Source: Ulva prolifera (Eukaryota; Chlorophyta; Ulvophyceae; Ulvales; Ulvaceae). From it: a stretch of 64,000 bases of DNA. Positions 35,149-48,523 of this stretch are shown piece after piece (position 1 is the first letter of the stretch; each line of letters opens with the position of its first letter). The DNA lies in the NCBI GenBank assembly GCA_023078555.1, contig CM041198.1, forward strand, positions 4,788,354 to 4,852,353, given 5' to 3'. The notes under the pieces were generated by a model. The model was not told the DNA's origin, ran no database searches, and saw only the letters and a program-made list of their open reading frames with translations. Made by a program: the position numbers and the translations under genes.

Positions 35149-36345
35149 GTGTACAATTGCCACTTGGGTCCCTCGTTCCCTTGGTACGACTGCCTTGGGG
35201 TCCGGGTCAACGTTGGTAACATGGTAACATTGACACAGCGGTGCCGTGATCAAGCGACCAGCAGGTGCGTACCCATCCACGCGTCCAAAGCACCTAGAAG
35301 ACTTCAATACATGGCAGGCATTCGGACTATCGACGTGGTGTACTATCAGACTGATGAGGCAGCCGTCTGGACGTGGTTACATGCTTACCGCGCCGCACTA
35401 CCAACATATTGTATGGACGACACAGAGTTTGATATTCTCTGCTGGAAGCTATAAGATATGCTCTCGCGTTGGTGAATATATTCGGGCCGCTGCAAGTCAT
35501 ATCGTATCCCGGGGCCAGTGCAACCCAGAGGCACAGGGGCAATGGGGCACATTCCCTGGTGGCTACGGGGCTTTGACGCGGGACCGACCTTCCCCTTGCA
35601 CCACGCCACTCTGTTCGGTGATGCAGCGGACACCCGTCTGCATCACACGCACCGGCGACGATATTCACATGAACTCTTTGAAAAGGTGATGGGAGACTCA
35701 TTCAAACCGCGATAATGCTCCATTGCGCACCAGCTTCTAGCAGGCATGATCATCACAGCCGCTACGATAACCCACCTATTAAACGATCTGCGTCTCGTCC
35801 CTCATGAACCTAGCTTTGCAGATTTCTTAGATCGCTGTCGCCACTCGGTGCCGTTGTCGGGGCAACCACTGGTGCCTGCAACAAAGGCTCGAACTTATGG
35901 ATTCCCTGTGGACCTGATGCTCAGCGGGTGCTGGCTCACCCGCGTTGATGTCCTTCGAATTCAGGACTTTGCCAATGGGGTCGATGTTGACGCCGTGCCC
36001 GATGCCAAGGCTGCACTGCAAGTTAAGATCGCTTACTGGGCGCACAAGGAGAGCACTGCATCGAGCGCCAAGGCAAGAGTACAAGCCCATCTGAAGTTAC
36101 GGTAGTATGAAGCGCGTCCGTCTTTGTTCCATCAAGCCGTTGACACGGCCGCTCCATGTTCAGACGTAGACATAATGGTGTACCGCGCGTTCTGGGACTC
36201 CATGGCGCCTGCTTCCTCCGTATCCTCGTTGCTTACCAGGCTCGAAGAAACTGTTGGGGCCGAACGAATCGTCGGTTGGTACTTCAGACTACCCCAACAC
36301 GCTGATCGCAATGCCAGTCCCTATCCGTGTGGGACTTCAACATGA
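35149..36345 (+). CDS. Possible intron-bearing or decayed gene of unknown function
   Basis: Four long stretches in one reading frame (35149-35454, 35500-35715, 35746-36105 and 36124-36345) have convincing protein composition, for example DVVYYQTDEAAVWTWLHAYR, HHATLFGDAADTRLHHTHRR, PSFADFLDRCRHSVPLSGQP and SVSSLLTRLEETVGAERIVG. Stops separate them. One gap (35685-35743) has a good donor (AAAAG|GTGATG) and acceptor (CTAGCAG), so a short intron fits there. The other gaps are less clear, so a relic is also possible. I do not recognise the family. It is not part of gene A or B. Confidence 0.35.
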
Positions 36346-37835
36346 CCTCCGGGAAGCTGCGTTGCGTGTAGTCAGCATGATAGACAAGATTATACCACCC
36401 CACTAGTAGTGTGATCCAGCAAGCACACCTCGGGTACCGCTGGGCTGGTGTGTCCTCTGCATTCGCCACGAGCGAGGCGTACACGCTGACCATCCACTGA
36501 CATACCTGCGTCTGTGCTAGTGCCGTTTGTACCTTGTAATGTATACCACACATGAGAGCGGGAGGTGAATTCAAGATAGTTGTATCTGTGATTAAACTGC
36601 TTGTTCACCAGTGCGGGTTGTGTGACCCTTTCACGGTCAGACATGTCTCAGTATGCACCGCTGGCTGGCTGTGACCAGCATCTCCATCACAGCATGCCTC
36701 AGAAATTCCATCAACAGCTGGTGCACAGGAGCTACAGCAAGTTGGCTCACCAAGGGGTGAGCAACCATGGTGAGCAACGGGCTGAGGACATGTGAATTTG
36801 AAGAAACGAGCCCTAAATGGAGCGCGGATCGGCCTCGCAGGTAGTGTAGTTCCTGCTGAATTCATAGATGTCGCTGTGGTGCAGAACGGGCATGTTTCGG
36901 TAACGTTCTGGGTGCGTATGCATGTGAGGCATCACGACGAAACATCTGTAGTTTGTCCAACGGTGGCCACGGAGCTCCGCTCTGAGTAGCCCGAGTTATG
37001 TAAAAATTCCTCACCGATGCTCAGATGCGACGAGCCGTTCCATGCGCGCGTGTTCTGGCTGACAGTTATCTCTGGTGTTTGATAGTGCTCCTTACCGCGA
37101 GCCTTTGTTCCATGTTGTTTACAGCGCATTACGTCAGCAAACGGCTTCTTGGACGACTATATGAGTTTGTGTTGCATTATTGACAGGCTTGGCTCCGATA
37201 GCATCCGGCAAGTCGCTGAATGTGCGTGCTATTGGCTTCCTGTCTCAGCGCGGACATGCACGGTGGGACGTTGGTCCTGCGTCCGTCGCGAGCTGCGACG
37301 GCAATTCGTAAATAAATTTCCATTGGGAGGGTCTATGACCAATCTTTCTTGTGATCGTAGTCGCACTTGTAGCAGGGTCCCTGTTGGGTGAATGTCATGG
37401 ATTCGGAGACGGTAGCCTTTGTGAACTCCGGGCGCATCGTCAGCGGAGCACAGGAGAATACAATGTGATCATCTGCGTGTATTCTTGCTATTATGAGTCC
37501 TCGTGTCCAGGCAGCGCTGGTTGCCGGGTCCTGTTGCATTCTCTGCCAGTAGTCGCGACCGATGCATGGTAACGCATAGCGAGTTGTGCCCGTGTTTCTG
37601 CAACTAGTATTACTCCAGGCTGCGTATGTGCGATCATGCAGCCTCGTTTTCGTCTTTCGGTGTCGCGTTGCGGAGGACGTGGGTACCCCACGTTGTGGTA
37701 TATTGCCGTGTCACAGGGCACACGCGTCGTCGCCCGACTAAAAACAGTTCGTACGACGTTCCTCTGTCTGCAGTGAAAGTTGCAGCTCTGAATTTGAACC
37801 GCAAGGTCTGTTGTGCCAGTCGCTCACCCCTGCAA
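36346..37835. other. Unassigned region
   Basis: No gene or repeat recognised. A short plus frame at 37149-37391 has some protein character but no supporting splice sites or homology, so it is not called. Confidence 0.3.
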
Positions 37836-37935
37836 TGCGCACCCCCACAGTATTGCCACCGCCACACCTAGTGGCTCACCTTCCAGGTGCACCACTGTGG
37901 GTGCGCGATCTGAACGCTGGTGCGCCATTGATTGG
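37836..37935. repeat. Inverted-repeat cluster of GCGCACC/GGTGCGC words
   Basis: GCGCACCCCCACAGT (37837-37851) is followed about 40 bp later by its near complement ACTGTGGGTGCGC (37894-37906), then two more GGTGCGC words. GGCTCACC lies in the loop. This is the same motif set as at the margins of the B/A units. It could be a unit terminus or a small non-autonomous derivative. Confidence 0.4.
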
Positions 37936-40249
37936 TGCGCAAAACAGGACACTAGGCTGATCAATTGCCATTTCATGTGCAGTATGTAGTATATTTCAGT
38001 GAAACATACTTGTAGACATACATTATCGTTACAGTGACCTTCACCTCACCCAACGGGCCAGCGTGCCCAATCACAGCATTGCTGAACGGGCCTCAGGCTC
38101 TACACTACACAACATGCACACATGCAGCAGCTGTACAAGACAGTGGTGCTTGGACAGGTAATACGTCCCATGAGCATGGATGTCGGATGTCGCTCCTCTC
38201 TACGGTCATTACTCTCCGGGTTCTGTGAGGATCCTGCTCTGTCAATCCGAGTTGCCTGCATACACCAGAGGTGTTCACGATCTGTGTATCACTGTACCCA
38301 TGCCGGAGAGCCTACAGAAAAAAAAGGTCGCATCTAAGGAACTCAGTCTGGCTACACCGGTGTCATGCTGGCCCTGGCCAGGCGGATGGGACAACACCTG
38401 CCAGATACCGTCATGTACGCAGATTGGCTCCTCTACTCTTTGCGAGACTGATCTGGCAGGAGCTATAAAGTTCCAGGCGGAGGTGCCTCGCTTGCTGGCT
38501 ATGCCGGGCGGTAAAATCTTTCGGATGCCTGCAATCATGTTGACATAAATGTGAGGACACGAGCCAATCGGTCACAATTCCACACACATACCAATGTGGC
38601 ATAAATGTATGGATGACTGCAAGCTATGACTGTGAGCCCCACATTGACAGACACACCTTCCACGCTAGACTGACTCTGTCAAAGCTGTTTTCATGGTGAG
38701 TCACGAGATGCTGTCAATTGCTGATCTGCATTCATGCACACTGCTTTGATTTTCCGCATGCCACACACTAAGGCCCGGGTCGCAACCCAATAGCAACACG
38801 GGCTGGCAACACACCCAATGACACAGACACCGGAGAACGCTTGGCCAAAACTGGTTTGTAGCTTTTGCAACGCAAGTTTCTGTTTACGTTGTTTCACCTG
38901 ATAAACCTGTGCACCTGCACAAACGTTTAGTGCTGAGTGGTGAAAAGATGAAGCCTAGTGCAGCGGTTGAGCGTACACCAGCGACAACGCACCAGCAACA
39001 TCAGTGCCAGTATATCAGCCGAATAAATGTAGGCATCAGTGGCGTTCATGTTGTGACTTCGACTGTATGGCTGTGGACGAGAACTGTGCACCAGAATTGT
39101 TGCCCAGCCGGTCACAATGCGGACGTACCAGCTACAGATAAGTATCGCTCATTATGCTTTGTCAGCATTGCGATCACGTATACACATCCACCTGTCAGAG
39201 CCACCCAGGGCGTCCCACAAGCACGTCAACGCTATGTCAATCAGTATGCCATGGCAATGCATTCGCAAACGTCCGAATCACGAGGGCAAGATGATTTTGC
39301 CAGCCGATCAGGTATGATAAACGCCCGTGCGAAAGCGAAGAAGTCGTGATCTTCGCCGGACTCGCGGCCTGCTCTTGGAACAGGTCGATCAACAACGCAA
39401 CTCGCGTAGAATGCACAACAGAAAACCTTACAGGTCCATACGAATGAAATAAAAAGTGTCATACTTGCGATGTAAACTGCGAAAGGTTGCAGAATATCTG
39501 CTCGCGTAGTGCCGCAGAGTTGCAGCTAACACTGCAACGTGCACCAGCTGCTGATGAAGACGAGCTGGCATAATCGAAGTCCTTGACTGATGATTCACAT
39601 ATTTCATGCTCGCACGAAGGGAGATCGCGCCATGCAACGGCTGCAGGTGACGAAGCAACGAGCAATGTAACCCGATGCTGCGACGGTATATTTACTTGTC
39701 CACACTGCCGACATCAACTATGAATCTTGGCATTGACACTTGATCGGGGACATATATCCCGGACGTAGCTGGCAGCTAGTACCTGCCCGCATCTTTCACG
39801 CCGCGACGTGGCAACAAGGGACATCTGGTCTACATTGCGCAAATAGTGCTGTGCACAGCGCTAAAGAAAATCCAGACAGGTGGCCGCCACATTCGCTCAC
39901 TGACGCTGCTGATGATGACAGAGGACGTGCACTGGATTGGCACGAAAGTAAGTGTGATGGCGATGCGTGCGCAAATGGACTGCAGGATGCGCAGCACGCA
40001 GTGCTGCGTGTATGACTTATGCCGCACCCACCATTCACATAATAAATTTCCGAAATCAGTTTGATCGAAACGCATTTATTTCAGCTGCCATACTTGACCG
40101 CGCCTCATACATTGTGCGCCCGAGCAGCGAGGGTTGCAAGCCGTAATTTACCGCTCATGCCACACAATAGACTTAATTAGGAAGTCCTAGGATCTTGTCT
40201 GAGGCCGATTGTCTCGCGCATGCGTAAATTTGGTGACATCCAGGCACCA
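37936..40249. other. Unassigned region
   Basis: A plus frame at 38180-38548 has protein-like composition (LPAYTRGVHDLCITVPMPES, ETDLAGAIKFQAEVPRLLAM) and could be an upstream exon. I found no splice partner for it. The rest shows nothing recognised. Confidence 0.3.
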
Positions 40250-40665
40250 TGCGCACCCCGCGCTGCGCACCCTTCCATGACACTCACCCCTTCCGGTGAG
40301 CCAAACCTTGTTTCACTTCCTCAGCAATGCAGGTAGCACTACATCTAGGACATATAGACCTCATCATATGCGCCGAAATGCAGCTATGGCCAAGCATGCA
40401 GCTGCCCGTTGCGAAAAAGTCATGCTGTCTAGAAGGCACACCCTCGGACTGCTCACCGCCACCTGAGTGCTCACCTCTGCGGTGCGCCATGGCCACGTCA
40501 CGGAATGTAGAACATCACAGATACCAGTGATGTGGACCACCCAAAGGTATACGCAGACACTAAAACACGTAGACTGCATTGACTGCCCCCTCAATGCTCT
40601 TTCAGAGCCTTTTTCGCCAAGGTACAGTCTCGCTCACCCACATTTGGCGCACCCCCGTTAGTGAG
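40250..40665. repeat. Motif cluster upstream of gene C
   Basis: Repeated GCGCACCC, GGTGCGCC, CTCACC and GGTGAG words in both orientations at 40250-40312, 40455-40495 and 40630-40665. A further cluster at 44100-44152 lies on the far side of gene C. They may delimit a 3.9-kb element. Confidence 0.4.
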
Positions 40666-40696
40666 GCAATGTGGCCGTAGTCACTGTGTGTGTGAG

Positions 40697-42110
40697 CTGT
40701 TGGCAGAGATACTACACTCCACACCAAACCCAAAACCAAGATCGCCAGCTACAGCTACGAGGGGGAACTGCTGGCTCAGGCATTGCATGGGATCTTCTCA
40801 AACGGGGAGGATGGGTACCTAACGGCCCCAATTGTTCTGATCATGTTGTCCTTCCTCACAAATCAGACTGACAAGATTCGAGTGGTCGAAACCGATGATG
40901 GCGTGAGGTCTGGAATCGCAGCGACCGTGACTGCGGGAGTTGCAGGGTGGGAGCCCCCTACGCTATCTCTGTCAGTCCTGTCATGGGCGCTCACACAGGT
41001 CTGGCTTCGACAAACGCCCACTGTCAAATGACGCCTCACAGTCTCTTGCTGCCGCCTGACCAAGGGAACACTGCCGTGGTTGCAGGTAGTGAAATTTTTG
41101 TGTGGAGGCTCTTTCAACAATAATATCGACGTCCACTTACAGCACGGAGTCATCTGCTACGTATACTCCGTGTTGATAGGCTCGGATCCTCGGACAGAGG
41201 TGTCACCCATTAAGGAGGTGGCGCCGGAATGGCATCCAGATGAGGCCCTGGGTGGCAGTGAAGCTTCATTGGCACGCCTGCTCTACCACCATGTAGGCGA
41301 TGGGACTTACAGCAGTGCCAGTCAGCTATTGATTCGTCCAGCTGACTGGTCGTCATGGTCTGCGGAGAAGCTGTGCCACCGCACCTTCACTGGAAACTTA
41401 GACATCATCTTGCCAAAGGTGTACTCATCCGGCGTCAAAGGTGACCTCCCTTGTCCTCCAGTCCCGGACACTGATCAACCACCATGCGCCAACGTGGGGA
41501 AGTCGCAACAAGTACTAGAAGAGGACAGTTCCAGCGGATGTCTGAATCCTAGGGTACTGGCACATGTGTCCGCTCCGGCAGCTCAGTTTATAGCCGACAC
41601 TGTACGAGGTATGGCTGACGCTTTCCCAAATGTGCATCTGACCGCCTGCGCAATTGGCCATAAAAGTCAGTCCTTCGTCGCCCATTGGTCAAATAACATC
41701 ATGCCCTTGCAGGCCTGGTCAATTCCACTGGAACGAGTCTGGAGGACTTAGATGACGATGATTTGCCCGCCCACGCTGGGAAAGCACCAACAAAGACACT
41801 GTCATATGTAGTGAGGGGGCGCTTTGGTAGGATCCAAAGAGGCGACAGGGGGAAGAAGCCTTTGATTGGGCATCTAGACTACATACGCAAGTACAGGCTG
41901 GCTCTGCTGTCTCAAATCAGGTGTGGTGTCAGAGGGGCTATGATGTCGCCCGCAGACAGAGATAAGGCACATCGACGGGCTGAAACACTAAAAGTCGGGC
42001 ATGCGGCGATGAAGGCATTTCACAGAAGTAGGGGCAATGCCAGCGTGCATTTGTTGGAGTGGGTCCGTGCTGCTCAGGAAGCCTGGCCCTGGCCTGGGCA
42101 CAACGCATGA
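40697..42110 (+). CDS. Gene C: intron-bearing gene of unknown function
   Basis: Three exons join with GT-AG junctions in frame: about 40697-40998, 41086-41608 and 41713-42110 (stop). Joined peptide across intron 1 reads ...SWALTQ|VVKFLCGG..., and across intron 2 ...FIADTVR|GLVNSTG.... Recognisable stretches are FSNGEDGYLTAPIVLIMLSF, EASLARLLYHHVGDG and a basic C-terminal segment (GRFGRIQRGDRGKKPLIGHL). About 400 residues are visible; the start is uncertain because an acceptor-like TTGGCAG precedes exon 1. I do not recognise the family. Flanking motif clusters resemble the ends of the B/A units, so it may be the cargo or accessory gene of a related element. No transposase was found within those flanks. 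Confidence 0.5.
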
Positions 42111-42493
42111 CTGCAGCCCAAGTCATAATTTTCCCACATTTCGTGACATGTTCTACAGCTCTATGTCCCCTAGCCCATGCGGCGCGCTGAGCAGGCGTGA
42201 ATCTGAACCGCAAGGAGGCCATTGATTCACCACGGAAGCTTGTAACAAAGCTCAACCTTCTGAGACGCACCATGTTGCAGCAACATGCTCGAACCCTAAC
42301 TACTCATGAAAAACGCCACTTCGCCTCGTGCACCCGAATGCGGGTTGGCAGTGGGCCAGCTGTTGTGAAATATCCATTTCACCGGTGGTGTATACTGGTG
42401 ATCGCATGCATGTCCACGATTCCGGTACGGTAATCGCGAATACAGTTTTTGCCAACTTGGTAACATAGTAGTCATATCAACGCCACTGAAATA

Positions 42494-43786
42494 TTGGTCT
42501 ATCTGTCTTTACGTAGACGAAGTTGTGCCTCACGTGCAAGCAGTAGTCATATTGGCGCCACGGTCGCACGTCGCACAGCTGCAGCCATGTGGCTACGGGG
42601 GCGTCTAGCACCAGGCACATCACTGTTCACTAATGTTTCGTGCATATCGAACAGTACACGGAATTCGTCATGCACTGAAACCAGGAGGTTCCGACCTATC
42701 TCGACAGTGGTGTCAGAGGTCAGTGATGAGGTGGGATTCGCCCCAGCACCCTCATGCCCGGGAGGTATTGATTGTCCCTGTAGCGTTGATTATGGCTACG
42801 CAGCAAAGATGAGGTATCGCTCCCAGCAAGCCACCTCAAGTGTGTGGTGGGTGGTTTCCTTGTTTACAGCTGCCTACACTCAGACAATTCAGACCAAGCT
42901 ACTCCCCGGTGTTCACATTCTTAGGATTGAGCAACAAGTTCAAGTGGAATTGATGATACATGGAAAGCAGAAACCCTTGCGAACTTGCAAAAGTTGCCCA
43001 CGCCATCTTTTTTGCCGGAGCATCGCCGAATTGCAGCGGCGCAGGCTGCCATGGACTGTCACGCCTACATCACGCAAAATCTGGCATAACTGCAACGGGG
43101 GTCACCTCAACGGTACAGCCCAACACCGTGTTGTGACAACACAGTACGCCCTGCGTGCAAACGCGTCATCGGCTCGGAAACGACGCTTTGAGGCAGCACG
43201 CAGTGAACCCCGCGCACTGGCAACCCCTTTCAACAGGGTGGACTCATCTCGATTACGATTGCTCCCAGACCCACACCCACCTCCGCCCGAAAAAGCGGCA
43301 ACCCGGCGTGACTTGCAGAAGGACGGTAGCTTGCTAGAGATGGCCTGCCGCAGGGACCCCATATTACTTGGGGCATCCACCTCCCCAGACCGCGCCCACA
43401 TCAACCGGTCACATCCAGCTAGGCTAGCCAGGGGGTCTATGGCCGCAAAACAATCCCTCTGCGCTTCTGTGCGTTGTCTCATCAGGGCATGGGGGCTCAG
43501 ACGATGGCACAACTGTGTGAGACAGATACTGGAGGACGGTGCAGGAGCCGGAGCGTTGTCATGTCCACCAGTCTCTTGAACTCGGAATTCCTTGAACGCG
43601 TGCCCCTCGGACACTGGGTCACATGTTAGCATATTCATGGCATCACAGAGAAGAAACACCCACTTGTTCGCCGGGACCGCCACCCTGCCTTTCATCGAGG
43701 CATTGCATGTGTCGGCATACCGATCGCCTTCTGGGATGGGCGCCTGGCCATCAGCAACACCTGGCGTGATGAAAAAGATCAAGTGA
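42494..43786. other. Overlapping open frames on both strands downstream of gene C
   Basis: A 361-codon plus frame (42494-43579) and a 226-codon minus frame (43782-43102) overlap. In the third plus frame a helical stretch, SFLPEHRRIAAAQAAMDCHA, looks coding. The true gene, if any, is probably spliced and could not be resolved. No family was recognised. Confidence 0.3.
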
Positions 43787-44099
43787 CTTGAGCGATTCTC
43801 AAATCGAGCCTACACCAAGTCGTCATTAGAGGTAAATGCGCTGCAACAATTTCTCGGAAAGTTTCGCAACTGGCTACCTCCATCGGCAGAGGTGGCTGCC
43901 CACACAATGGCTTCTGCCATGTGACATGTGCAAGGCAGCAAAAGCACCTTGCACTGATGAATCTTCTCACCATCCCAGATGTTGTAATGCGTCACTGCCA
44001 ATATGTGGCTGCTGCAGAAGCACCTTCGGGCCAGAAGCTGGTGGATGTCTAATAAATCAGCATTGCCAATGGAGCTCTCTAGTTAGTCTTGTATCACAT

Positions 44100-44152
44100 G
44101 CACCACCATGGGCACGCTCACCATGGGTGCGCCACCTGGGGTGAGCCAGGAA
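44100..44152. repeat. Motif cluster, candidate right end of the gene C unit
   Basis: ACCATGGGCACGCTCACC then CATGGGTGCGCCACC and GGGGTGAGCC. It holds the same GGGTGCGC and GGTGAG words as 40250-40665, though not in simple mirrored order. Confidence 0.35.
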
Positions 44153-45209
44153 TCTGGGATCTGAAAGAATGGACAGAGTGCACGATTTCGCCTGTTAGTG
44201 GGCTCGTAATAAATATAGAGTGATATTGGATGCGATGGAACTTATCCGGAGACTTAGAGATGCGTTGCCGTCCAACTATCTGCGTTTCCGTGGAACTCGT
44301 AGACACGACATGATTTGTCGCCAACTGTCGTCGTGAGCCACGATCGCAAATCCGTGTCCGCAATTGGATCCATGATCAATGTATAATCGGTTTCGCGTGT
44401 TGAGGTATCGCGATCTCGTCCTTGCACCGGCGTGTTGTCTCTTGCACGCTCTGCGTACATGTGCGCATGTCGCCATGGTAGCTTGTCTATAGTCATATGT
44501 TCGTACAGTGGTCGGTCGAGAAGGACTGAACTTATGCTCCTGAGGCAGTATGCGGGTTGGACGGCTGTATCAAGTTGTTGTGATGTTGTCCTCGATGGCT
44601 TTGTATCGTGCGTGTTCAGGACGGATACCTGGTGATGTAGTCGCCGCACAGCTTCCTGGGTACAATAGACGCACTCATATCCTTTCATTTACGATTTACG
44701 TGATCTGGCGTGTCTCTGCGTGTCCACGCAATAACGGGCGGGTCTTGTTTGGGCATCGGGTGATCTGAGCGTGCCAGTTTAGACATGTGCACTAGGGTCG
44801 CCACGGCAGCATCGGGCGCTGGCAATGGCGCCAATCGTGTCTCATGAAGTCGTTGGTACGTTACTGGACGGTTTCAGCGGTGTCAAGTGGCGATTGTGCT
44901 TGAAAGAAGCATGAGGCAGTGGCCCTCCAACTGGGACGACGGGCAGGCCTGCCAGGATCGATGTGGGTGGCAGGCGTAGTGGGTGCGCGCGATCCTGTCC
45001 CAAACCACGTTTTTTTATCAGGTATCCCTTTTAGGATGGTCCTTATGTCCGCCCCGCCATCCGATAGGCGTGTTCCTGGTCCGTGTGTTGTATGCCGCGC
45101 ACTCACGGAGGTGATCACGGGGCTCTCGCTTCACTCAATGGCTCTTCAGTATTGCCTTTCCCTAAGGATGTTCCTCGAAGAATGCTGTCCTCGTGCGCGG
45201 CGCCGTGCT
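44153..45209. other. Unassigned spacer
   Basis: No gene, RNA or repeat recognised between the gene C flank and the 3' end of the A3 unit. Confidence 0.3.
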
Positions 45210-45300
45210 ATTTCGCGCACCCAACGTGCACACACCCTGCCTATGTGCCTTCCCCATTTTCTGGGGGTGTGTTGTGGGTGTGCCGCGTGTGGTGAGCGAC
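45210..45300 (-). repeat. Candidate 3' terminus of the B4+A3 unit
   Basis: GCGCACCCAACGTGCACACACC and the partly complementary GGGGGTGTGTTGTGGGTGTG, ending GGTGAGCG, lie about 500 bp beyond the A3 stop codon. A similar cluster sits at the same distance from the A4 stop (54553-54690). Confidence 0.4.
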
Positions 45301-45793
45301 TGCCATCCACGTGAGCAAGTACGGTGAGCTGTGTGGCATATGGAATTTAAGCTGGCGCATGTAATGATGTGCTATTAGATTTGATGTACGCACTGCTGGA
45401 ACGATTACTTACAATCATTACGAGTGGCCCTTGACACCCGCATCGACTATTCTTCGTCGGGCTACCACCCCCCCACTCAACCCACTATAGGCCTGTATCA
45501 AACAATCTAAGATGTCATTAATAATAGATGAATAGAGTAAGTGGTGATCAACGTTCCTGGTGCCGGCTTCTTATAACACTCCAGTGCCTCTTCGTCAGTG
45601 GACCTGCATGTCGCCCTCCGTATCAGTCACAGTCACTGGCCATGCTTGCTTTGATGAACTCCATCACCAGCATCTTCTACTCATCCTGGTCATGGCAGCG
45701 TGCCGTTGATGGCATGCTCAAGGCCTGTACAACCGAACCTGTTCTACAACCACAGCTGTTACAGGTATAAGTATGTTTCGTACCGTGCGAAAT

Positions 45794-48523
45794 TCAACTG
45801 CGTGTCTTCTTTGGTCTCTTGGTCTGCATTTTTGCTTGCCTCCGGATTCGTTTGGGTCGTGTTGCTACTTCTGTGTTGGTCGCATCTGTTAAATCATGGG
45901 CTCCTCCACCAGCCTCTGGGTCCTCCGTGTTCTGCAAAAGTAAGCTCTTTATGCAACCTAGTCCAAGTCTGGACGGGCCATTTAATGAGTGCAGAGATCA
46001 GTATTTCTAACCTGCTCATCAATGAGGGTCTCGGTTGCTGTCGGTGGTGCAGTGCTGGGCAGTGTGGGAAGTGTAGGTTCAATGGGGTCCTCGGGTGCTT
46101 TCTCTCCACTGCCATGAGATGCGGAGGATGCCTGCAACCTGGTCTGTCTGGAGCAGGTCCCGGCAGCTGCTCTGCGGCGGATGCGATCAGCCCTAGCAGT
46201 GGTGGTAGCGGGAGCTCTTTGAGGCTTGTGTACTGCGTCGTCTCCTTCATCATCAGATGGCAGCTCCTGATCCGATGGGACGATGTCCTCGTCGTCGTCA
46301 ACCTCATCCTGGACTGCTTGTCCTGGCTTGATGGGTGTAGTATGGCACAGTGAGGCGCAAAAATCCTGGAGGTTACGCGGAGGCTGCATCCCGTGTGCCT
46401 TGAACATTTCCTCCTGCAACATATCCATGTCAGCCAATATCGCGAATACACCAGTCCACGCTGCACCTGTCTGCATGCAAACCATATGGAGCACTCTAGA
46501 AGAGCCCTTACCACATATGGCTCGATTTTATACAACATTAGCGCTCCTGCAACGTTGATGGAGCCACAGCGTGGTCCCACAACCTCAACGTCCACTGCAG
46601 TCTTGGGGACGGCGGTATCGAAGCTTTGGCCCCCATGAATATCTTCGTTGGCATCCTCCGCTGCTCAGCTCAGTGTGTCGGCGGAGAGCTCTTCGTCCTC
46701 AGGCTTAAAAATCACCTGAGACTCCCCAGCACAATCCGTTAGAGGCACCTGCCACACCGGGAGATGGTGCAGCTCCCGGAACATGATGCAACCTGCAGGC
46801 GCATTATCACCTGAAGCCCGCAGCAGTTTGGCGAGGTTGCAGTGTTCTGGTTCGGTCAACAGCATCCGGGCTTTCTGATCCTTCGGTTTGGGTACCAGCC
46901 GGTCATCGTGCCAGAAGCCAAGTGGCGACGCCTTGGCATTGTCTGCAAGTGGACCCCAATCCCCGCCCCATCCCTGCAATGCCTCGTACTGTTTGGCATT
47001 GCCGATGGTAAACTTCTCTGCGGGCTTGTTCGCTCGGAACACCTCAAGTTTCTTGTCATTCTCCAGGCCTTTGGCCCACTCGATCGCCAGTGCTCGGAGT
47101 GCCTGCACAGATGCTGGTTGCAGATGCGGTGTGACCACAGACTCCCCTGTCAGCGACACTCATGCAAGACATTTGTGGGTAAGCATGTGGTGCTGTCGGT
47201 GGTTTGGGTCGCACTGGTCCTGTAGATTCGGACACATCCATACCCTTGATGGCGGTCCGAAGGGCCCCTCTGCATGTCTTGGCCTCCTGTGTCTCTCCGA
47301 CCGTCTCCACTGTGCCAACAGCTTTTTGGATAGCAGTCTTCATCTCGGCACGCGTGTCGCTGTCAAACTCCCATGGTTCTTTAAGCAGCGTGCCATCGAG
47401 TAGGCCAGAGCAGGACATCTGTTGCATCCAAGACAGGAGGAGGAGGTCCCCAGATGCTCTCACCTTGCGTCCGTTGTTGGTATCATCCGATTGAGATACA
47501 TGCCGGAATGCGGCCTTGGCCTCTTCGGCTGCTTGGGGTGTATGCAGGAGGTCGCTAACCCGTTTGATGTTTAAAAACACGAGACGGAACACTTCAGTCT
47601 TGGCTTTCTTAACCAGAAAAGCATGATGCAACTGCTTCAACCCCTCCATATCCTGCAATAATATTTGACGTTATCCTCTTGAGAATTCGGCGGGTATGAT
47701 CGGGTACCTCGAGTGGGCGGTAACATCGGTTTCAAACAGCGACGACGACAGACCGCGATTCCGAAAGTTTCGGACGTACCTCGCAGTCTTCGGGCAAGCG
47801 CCAAGCATCCACAGAGATGTCTCGAAGTTGTGCTCTGATGCGGTTGGAGATGACAGCACCGAGACTGTGTGATGGTCCACCAAGGAGGAACTCGACGCCC
47901 ATGTTAAAGGCAACATGCAGGAATGCTTCGGGCGTCATGCGCGGCATGAGCAGGCCCAGATCGAGATGCATCTCTGCTTCGTACTGCACGATACGACCAG
48001 GGACCATCAACGGTGATTGCGACATCGTGGTAATCAATCATCAGCATCGAGCATGTAGTGGAACAATTCCGACAGACCCCGGTACTCGATCAGGAGGGTG
48101 GAGTGCACACACCGGCGGAATGATTCTCTGTGGACACGTGCTCTTGGAGTTCTTGCTAGAGTTCTTCACCCGCGACTGAGGTCCGACGGCTCCCGTGCGA
48201 GCCGGTTCAATGCGGATCATCCCGGTCTTTTCCGACACCGGGCCAGTCCATCTCTCATCCCTTTCGAACGGGACGATGTACACTTCTTCGAAGATCCGAA
48301 ATGACTTGTCGTCTCCAAGTGTCGTCCAGCCAGCAACACTGTGGTAGCTGCGGCCGGTAAGCTGGTCCACCTTGCGCACGAAATCTTCAGCGCGATCGTC
48401 GAAGAAGCTCTGCCAGGGCATACTAGCCATTTTGCGAAGAGTGACATGGGCTTCTTTGTCGTCGATTATGATCGCCAGTGCAGTCAGCTCCCGCATGGCC
48501 ATCTGTAATATCGGCTCAGACAT
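45794..48523 (-). pseudogene. Gene A copy 3 (A3): most complete accessory gene
   Basis: It starts at the ATG at 48523 (MSEPILQMAMRELTALAIII). Conserved blocks in order: FVRKV and EVYIVPFE in exon 1; LLMPRMTPEAFLHVAF (47732-48037); MQDMEGLKQLHHAFLVKKAK with core QSDDTNNGRKVRASGDLLLL (47056-47658); SVQALRALAIEWAKGLEND with GWGGDWGPLADNAKASPLGF and SGDNAPAG (46600-47150); an exon with MQPPRNLQDFCASL and an acidic run (DEVDDDEDIVPSDQELPSDD), ending at 45990-46000; and a last exon 45794-45931 with a strong acceptor and basic tail RPKRIRRQAKMQTKRPKKTR. A TGA near 46665 interrupts the fourth block, so this copy is probably dead. The basic tail looks like a nuclear localisation signal. It follows B4 in the same direction, 1.4 kb away. 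Function unknown; a TNPA-like role is an inference from position. Confidence 0.7.
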
